Of a stretch of DNA of 10,903 bases, positions 7,801 through 10,903 are shown in pieces. Within the stretch, counting starts at the first letter, position 1. Every line of letters starts with the position of its first letter. This DNA comes from an uncultured Bacteroidota bacterium. GTDB taxonomy: Bacteria; Bacteroidota; Bacteroidia; NS11-12g; UBA9320. The position numbers and the translations under genes are program-made. Where the stretch lies: the NCBI GenBank assembly GCA_913056425.1, contig CAJXLR010000034.1, forward strand, positions 1-10,903, written 5' to 3'. The notes under the pieces were generated by a model. The model saw nothing but the letters and a program-made list of their open reading frames with translations. It did not search any database and was not told the origin of the DNA.

Positions 7801-8618
7801 TGCGGAAATATTTGTTCTGTTTGGCCTTAATATGTGCAAGTCTAATGTCTGGCTTTGCACAAATGCCAAAACAGGATAAGGGCAGTTTTTACGCATACTG
7901 GGGTTGGAATCGCGGTTGGTACACGAAATCAGATATACGCATCTATGGTTCAGATCACGACTTTACCCTGTACGATGTTCAAGCCAAAGACCTGCAGTCG
8001 GATTTTCGGTTTAAGACGTATTTCTTCGTCAATAGATTAACCATTCCGCAGACGAATGTAAAAGCGGGTTATTTTTTAACTGATAGGTACAGCGTTGCAT
8101 TTGGGTTTGACCATATGAAATACAAAGTGGTTCAAAACCAATCCGTGATTATGGATGGTTACATTGATCGGGTTTTTTCACACTATAACGGCGAGTATTC
8201 GAATGAAGAAATCCGAATTGCAGAAGACTTCCTGAGATATAATCATACCGATGGTTTAAACTATGTGTTTGGGGAATGCAATCGACACGATCAGTGGTGG
8301 CAAAGTCCGGGAGGTAAAATGAAACTGCGTACGGAGGCAGGTTTAGGTGTTGCACTTTTGAGACCTCGCACCGATGTCGCTTTCCTCAACTATCAAGGAC
8401 CGAACGTATATCACAACGCCGGATATGGTGTTCATGGAAAATTAGGAATTAACCTGGTGCTTTGGAAGCACTTTTCCGTTTTGTCGGAAGTAAAAGGTGG
8501 TTTCATCAATATGCAGAACATTCGTGCCGAATTTGACGCATCCTCAGGTGCACAACAACGCTTTGGCTTCTTACAAGCCAACATACATGTGGGCGCAACA
8601 TTTGGCTTTGGAAAGTAA
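7800..8618 (+). CDS. Outer-membrane beta-barrel protein of a conserved Bacteroidetes family, function unknown
   Basis: A Sec signal peptide (about 1-20, ending SGFA before QMPK) precedes a 250-residue region of alternating hydrophobic and polar strands rich in Tyr, Trp, Phe and Gly. This is typical of a small outer-membrane barrel. Recognisable blocks are YAYWGWNRGWYTKSDI near the mature N-terminus, an FxVNRLTIPQ strand, GYFLTDRYSVAFGFDHMKY, and HTDGLNY at 149-155. The closing strand ends GATFGFGK. I recall these blocks from uncharacterised barrel proteins of Flavobacteriia, but no function is known to me. The ATG shares its A with the stop codon of the preceding HEAT-cyclophilin gene, so it is probably translated by re-initiation and may be a client or partner of that lipoprotein. 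No terminator with a T tract follows. Barrel assignment is fairly secure; any transport or structural role is open. Confidence 0.8.
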   Translation: MRKYLFCLALICASLMSGFAQMPKQDKGSFYAYWGWNRGWYTKSDIRIYGSDHDFTLYDVQAKDLQSDFRFKTYFFVNRLTIPQTNVKAGYFLTDRYSVAFGFDHMKYKVVQNQSVIMDGYIDRVFSHYNGEYSNEEIRIAEDFLRYNHTDGLNYVFGECNRHDQWWQSPGGKMKLRTEAGLGVALLRPRTDVAFLNYQGPNVYHNAGYGVHGKLGINLVLWKHFSVLSEVKGGFINMQNIRAEFDASSGAQQRFGFLQANIHVGATFGFGK

Positions 8619-8637
8619 TTTTGGTCTCATAGATTGT

Positions 8638-8655
8638 TGTGTTTGTCCGAACACA
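8638..8655 (+). other. Short inverted repeat between the barrel gene and the ABC permease
   Basis: TGTGTT (8638-8643) pairs perfectly with AACACA (8650-8655), extended by a T.G pair (8644/8649) around the loop GTCC. It lies 20 bases after the barrel-gene stop and about 24 bases before the next promoter-like element. With no T run on either strand it is not a canonical intrinsic terminator. It could be a weak terminator, an RNA 3' end stabiliser or an operator. Nothing else was recognised in 8619-8691 apart from the promoter-like element. Confidence 0.35.
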
Positions 8656-8678
8656 CAAATCGCATCCTAACAGCGTTG

Positions 8679-8686
8679 TATTTTCG
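8679..8686 (+). promoter_or_regulatory. Probable -7 promoter element (TATTTTCG) for the ABC permease
   Basis: TATTTTCG differs from TAnnTTTG at one base and sits in the context TTGTATTTTCGCAC. The similar TACATTTGCAC precedes aconitase. The presumed start codon TTG begins only 6 bases after it, so the transcript would be leaderless or nearly so. No -33 TTTG at normal spacing was found; the nearest TTTG (8642-8645) is too far upstream. Confidence 0.4.
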
Positions 8687-8691
8687 CACTC

Positions 8692-9930
8692 TTGGAACTT
8701 TTAAACGAAATATATGCCAGTCTTAGACGAAACCCATTAAGGACATTCTTAACGGCGTTTGGTGTAAGTTGGGGATTGTTTATGCTCATGATCATAATGG
8801 GTTTAAGCATGGGGCTGGAGAATGGTATCCGCTCTATGTTTAAAGGCTTTAGTACAAACAGCATATTCGTTTGGGGGCAATCAACTTCGTTGCCCTATGA
8901 TGGTTTTAAGGAAGGGAGAAGGGTTCGCTTAAAACTGGAAGATGCGGAATACGTGCGAGAGAATGTTGAAGGGATCAAGCTTCTTGCGCCTCGGGCTCAG
9001 CTTGGAGGATATGGCGGCGGAGAAAATGTAAAATATGGCGACAAAACCGGTGCATTTTCAATTCAAGGAGATGTCCCACGCGTACGGGAAATTTATCAGT
9101 GGCCACAGGTAGACGGTCGGTTCATCAACGAAATCGATAACCATCGTTCAAGAAAAGTATGTTCGATAGGCCGCAGGGTGAAGGAAGTTCTATTCAACAA
9201 TGAAAATCCGGTTGGGTCTTATATAACAATCAATGGACTTCAGTTTCTGGTTGTAGGTTCTCATAGATCACAAGGTAGCTCTCATCAAGCCGAACAGGAT
9301 GATCAGCAAATCATTATCCCGATGAATACCTATCAGAAGGCATTTGGTGGTGGGGGGTTTGTAAACTGGTTTGCTATCGATTGTTACGACGATCAAGATT
9401 CAGACATTGTTGAAGCGGAAATCAAATCAGCCTTAAAGAAGAAACATCGGATTCATCCAGATGACCCGCGCGGTATTGGTGGATTTAACGCAAAAAAGAT
9501 GTTTGGCCCCATGCAAATGACATTCATGACAGTACGAGGTGTGGCGTGGTTTGTAGGAATTATGACCTTACTAGCCGGTATTATTGGTGTAAGTAATATC
9601 ATGTTGGTTTCTGTTAAAGAGCGCACAAAAGAAATTGGTGTTCGCCGCGCCATCGGTGCACGACCCAGAAACATCGTGGTGCAAATTGTAATGGAGGCAA
9701 TGATACTTTCATTTGTCGCCGGTTATGTTGGTCTAATGGCCGGTATATGGCTTGTAGAATTAATTGGGCAAAATGCTCCCGGAGCGCAGAATTTTAAGGA
9801 TCCGGAGGTTAAGCTATCGGTCGCGGTAGCTGCATTTATCATACTAATCATTTGTGGTTCGCTAGCGGGGCTGCTTCCCGCCAACAGGGCGTTGCGGGTG
9901 AAGCCTGTTGAAGCCTTGAGATACGAGTAA
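8692..9930 (+). CDS. ABC transporter permease, MacB/FtsX family
   Basis: This 412-residue inner-membrane protein has the MacB-type layout. A first membrane helix (about 20-42, after RNPLRTFLTAFG) is followed by a large periplasmic MacB_PCD-like domain (about 43-280, with VDGRF, SIGRRVKEVLF and NPVGSYITI). The FtsX domain has three membrane helices, near 286-308, 337-358 and 376-399. The cytoplasmic coupling segment KERTKEIGVRRAIGARPRNI (309-328) is the family signature. Such permeases work with a separate or fused ATPase in efflux, lipoprotein release or mechanotransmission; no ATPase is encoded in the window, so its partner lies elsewhere. The start is TTG 8692: the in-frame stop at 8668-8670 leaves no ATG or GTG upstream, and the next ATG would remove the conserved N-terminal segment. 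Substrate cannot be predicted. The next gene begins 57 bases downstream. Confidence 0.92.
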   Translation: MELLNEIYASLRRNPLRTFLTAFGVSWGLFMLMIIMGLSMGLENGIRSMFKGFSTNSIFVWGQSTSLPYDGFKEGRRVRLKLEDAEYVRENVEGIKLLAPRAQLGGYGGGENVKYGDKTGAFSIQGDVPRVREIYQWPQVDGRFINEIDNHRSRKVCSIGRRVKEVLFNNENPVGSYITINGLQFLVVGSHRSQGSSHQAEQDDQQIIIPMNTYQKAFGGGGFVNWFAIDCYDDQDSDIVEAEIKSALKKKHRIHPDDPRGIGGFNAKKMFGPMQMTFMTVRGVAWFVGIMTLLAGIIGVSNIMLVSVKERTKEIGVRRAIGARPRNIVVQIVMEAMILSFVAGYVGLMAGIWLVELIGQNAPGAQNFKDPEVKLSVAVAAFIILIICGSLAGLLPANRALRVKPVEALRYE

Positions 9931-9987
9931 GGCAATCTCGTCCTAATTGGCTCGTTATTTGTTTACCTTGCGAAGGTTAGCGCATTT

Positions 9988-10903
9988 ATGAAAAAAGCAG
10001 TTCTGTTATTCCTCGGTTTCTTCTTGTTTGTTCAAGGCTTTTCTAAGGAACTCAAATACGAAAATTTTATCTACGACCCGTTAATTGAGACGGTTCTACT
10101 TTCTACTAATACTGCGGTGTATAATCCAGTTGCGGTGATGGATTTAGGTCAGATTGAAGGTCTTCGACTTAAGTTTGATCGATTAGAAGCAACAAACGAA
10201 TTCTACCAATACACGTTTATCCATTGCACCTCTGATTGGAAGCCCAGCAACTTGCAAAAAACAGAGTATCTGGAAGGAGCTACGATGGGGGAGATTTCGG
10301 ACTATACATTTTCATCGAATACCTTCCAGCAGTATGTTCAGTACAAAATGGTGTTCCCGACTCAAGACATGAATCTTGTTGTATCCGGGAATTATCTTTT
10401 GGTGGTTTACAAGAATTTTGATGAAAGTGATATTGTGTTAACACGTCGTTTTATGGTGTTGGAAAAGAAGACCAATATTGTTGGCGATGTGAAACCGGCA
10501 ACCTTACCGGCAGATCGTTTCTATAAACAAGAGGTCGATTTTGAGGTGGATTATGAGAATTACCTCATACAGAATCCCTTTCAAGATGTGAATGCTATTG
10601 TGCTGCAAAACAACAGCTGGAACAATGCCATCTACAATTTGAAGCCTGCCTTTGTAAACAACAATAAACTCATTTTCAATTACGAGGATCAGAATGTGAT
10701 TGAGGGAACAAGCGAGTTTCGATTTTTTGATATTCGCTCGTTACGTGCGTTCAGTCAGAACGTTCAGAAGAAATTCACCGATTCTATTATTAATGTGGTC
10801 CTAAAGCCTCAGGAAGTTGCAGCTCACTTGAATTATACAAATAGTATCGATTTCAATGGTCAGCGTGTTGTACAGAATGTTGATGGAGGAGATGTGACCG
10901 AAA
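9988..10903 (+). CDS. Type IX secretion system plug protein (DUF5103 family), 3' partial
   Basis: 305 complete codons are visible before the window ends. A signal peptide (about 1-19, MKKAVLLFLGFFLFVQGFS) leads into a beta-rich domain of the DUF5103/T9SS plug family. It carries the family-like HCTSDWKPS block (79-87, within a YQYTFIHC strand) and FRFFDIRSLR (244-253). In the F. johnsoniae T9SS a protein of this family binds the periplasmic face of the SprA translocon and closes its channel when PorV is not bound. The visible part is shorter than the roughly 400-residue family length, so about a quarter is missing. A near-match to the -7 element (TACCTTG, 9964-9970) lies upstream, overlapping the small palindrome ACCTTGCGAAGGT (9965-9977); no clear terminator separates it from the permease gene, so it may also be read through from there. 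It is the third T9SS-related gene in the window, though not adjacent to the adhesin pair. Family assignment is from remembered motifs. Confidence 0.85.
   Translation, partial: MKKAVLLFLGFFLFVQGFSKELKYENFIYDPLIETVLLSTNTAVYNPVAVMDLGQIEGLRLKFDRLEATNEFYQYTFIHCTSDWKPSNLQKTEYLEGATMGEISDYTFSSNTFQQYVQYKMVFPTQDMNLVVSGNYLLVVYKNFDESDIVLTRRFMVLEKKTNIVGDVKPATLPADRFYKQEVDFEVDYENYLIQNPFQDVNAIVLQNNSWNNAIYNLKPAFVNNNKLIFNYEDQNVIEGTSEFRFFDIRSLRAFSQNVQKKFTDSIINVVLKPQEVAAHLNYTNSIDFNGQRVVQNVDGGDVTE

Noticed and set aside
8638..8655. Hairpin as an intrinsic terminator of the acn operon
   Set aside because: The stem is short and AT-containing and no T tract follows it on either strand; it is kept only as an unassigned inverted repeat.
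9962..9977. Promoter plus operator palindrome (ACCTTGCGAAGGT) before the plug gene
   Set aside because: The -7 match lacks one base and no -33 is at the right distance; a 5-bp stem with a 3-base loop is expected by chance at this length.
10236..10421. 61-codon plus-strand open frame
   Set aside because: It is an out-of-frame shadow within the plug-protein gene, whose own frame runs from 9988 to the window end.

Overview
The window comes from a member of the Bacteroidetes, most likely a marine Flavobacteriales bacterium. The evidence is family content: a gliding-motility/type IX secretion (T9SS) C-terminal sorting domain, a PorP/SprF-family barrel, and a T9SS plug protein, all essentially restricted to this phylum. 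Further support comes from TAnnTTTG-type promoter elements and from the lack of convincing Shine-Dalgarno sequences before the starts. All seven genes lie on the + strand. No RNA gene, mobile element, CRISPR array or sign of recent transfer was seen.

Region 1 (1-3785) is a T9SS export pair. It begins with the 3' part of a large surface protein made of Ig-like repeats, PKD-like domains and a CHU_C (type B) sorting domain. Eleven bases later follows an unusual PorP/SprF protein in which the outer-membrane barrel is joined to eight thrombospondin type 3 calcium-binding repeats and a C-terminal SPOR-like domain. A strong intrinsic terminator closes this unit. The likely logic is that the barrel protein is the dedicated exporter or anchor of the adhesin next door, with an added periplasmic tether to peptidoglycan.

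Region 2 (3786-8618) looks like one transcript: aconitase (true start 3900, behind a clear TACATTTG promoter element), then 4 bases later a HEAT-repeat/cyclophilin lipoprotein, then, overlapping by one base, a Bacteroidetes-type outer-membrane beta-barrel protein. A TCA-cycle enzyme thus shares a transcript with two envelope proteins. The lipoprotein and barrel genes look translationally coupled.

Region 3 (8619-10903) holds a MacB/FtsX-type ABC transporter permease with a TTG start and almost no leader. It is followed by the 5' part of a T9SS plug-protein gene (DUF5103 family) that runs off the window.

The most notable items are the barrel-TSP3-SPOR fusion with its regularly alternating cysteines, and the HEAT-cyclophilin lipoprotein coupled to an outer-membrane protein. 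There is no intergenic stretch over 300 bases; the longest (3731-3899) holds the terminator and the aconitase promoter.
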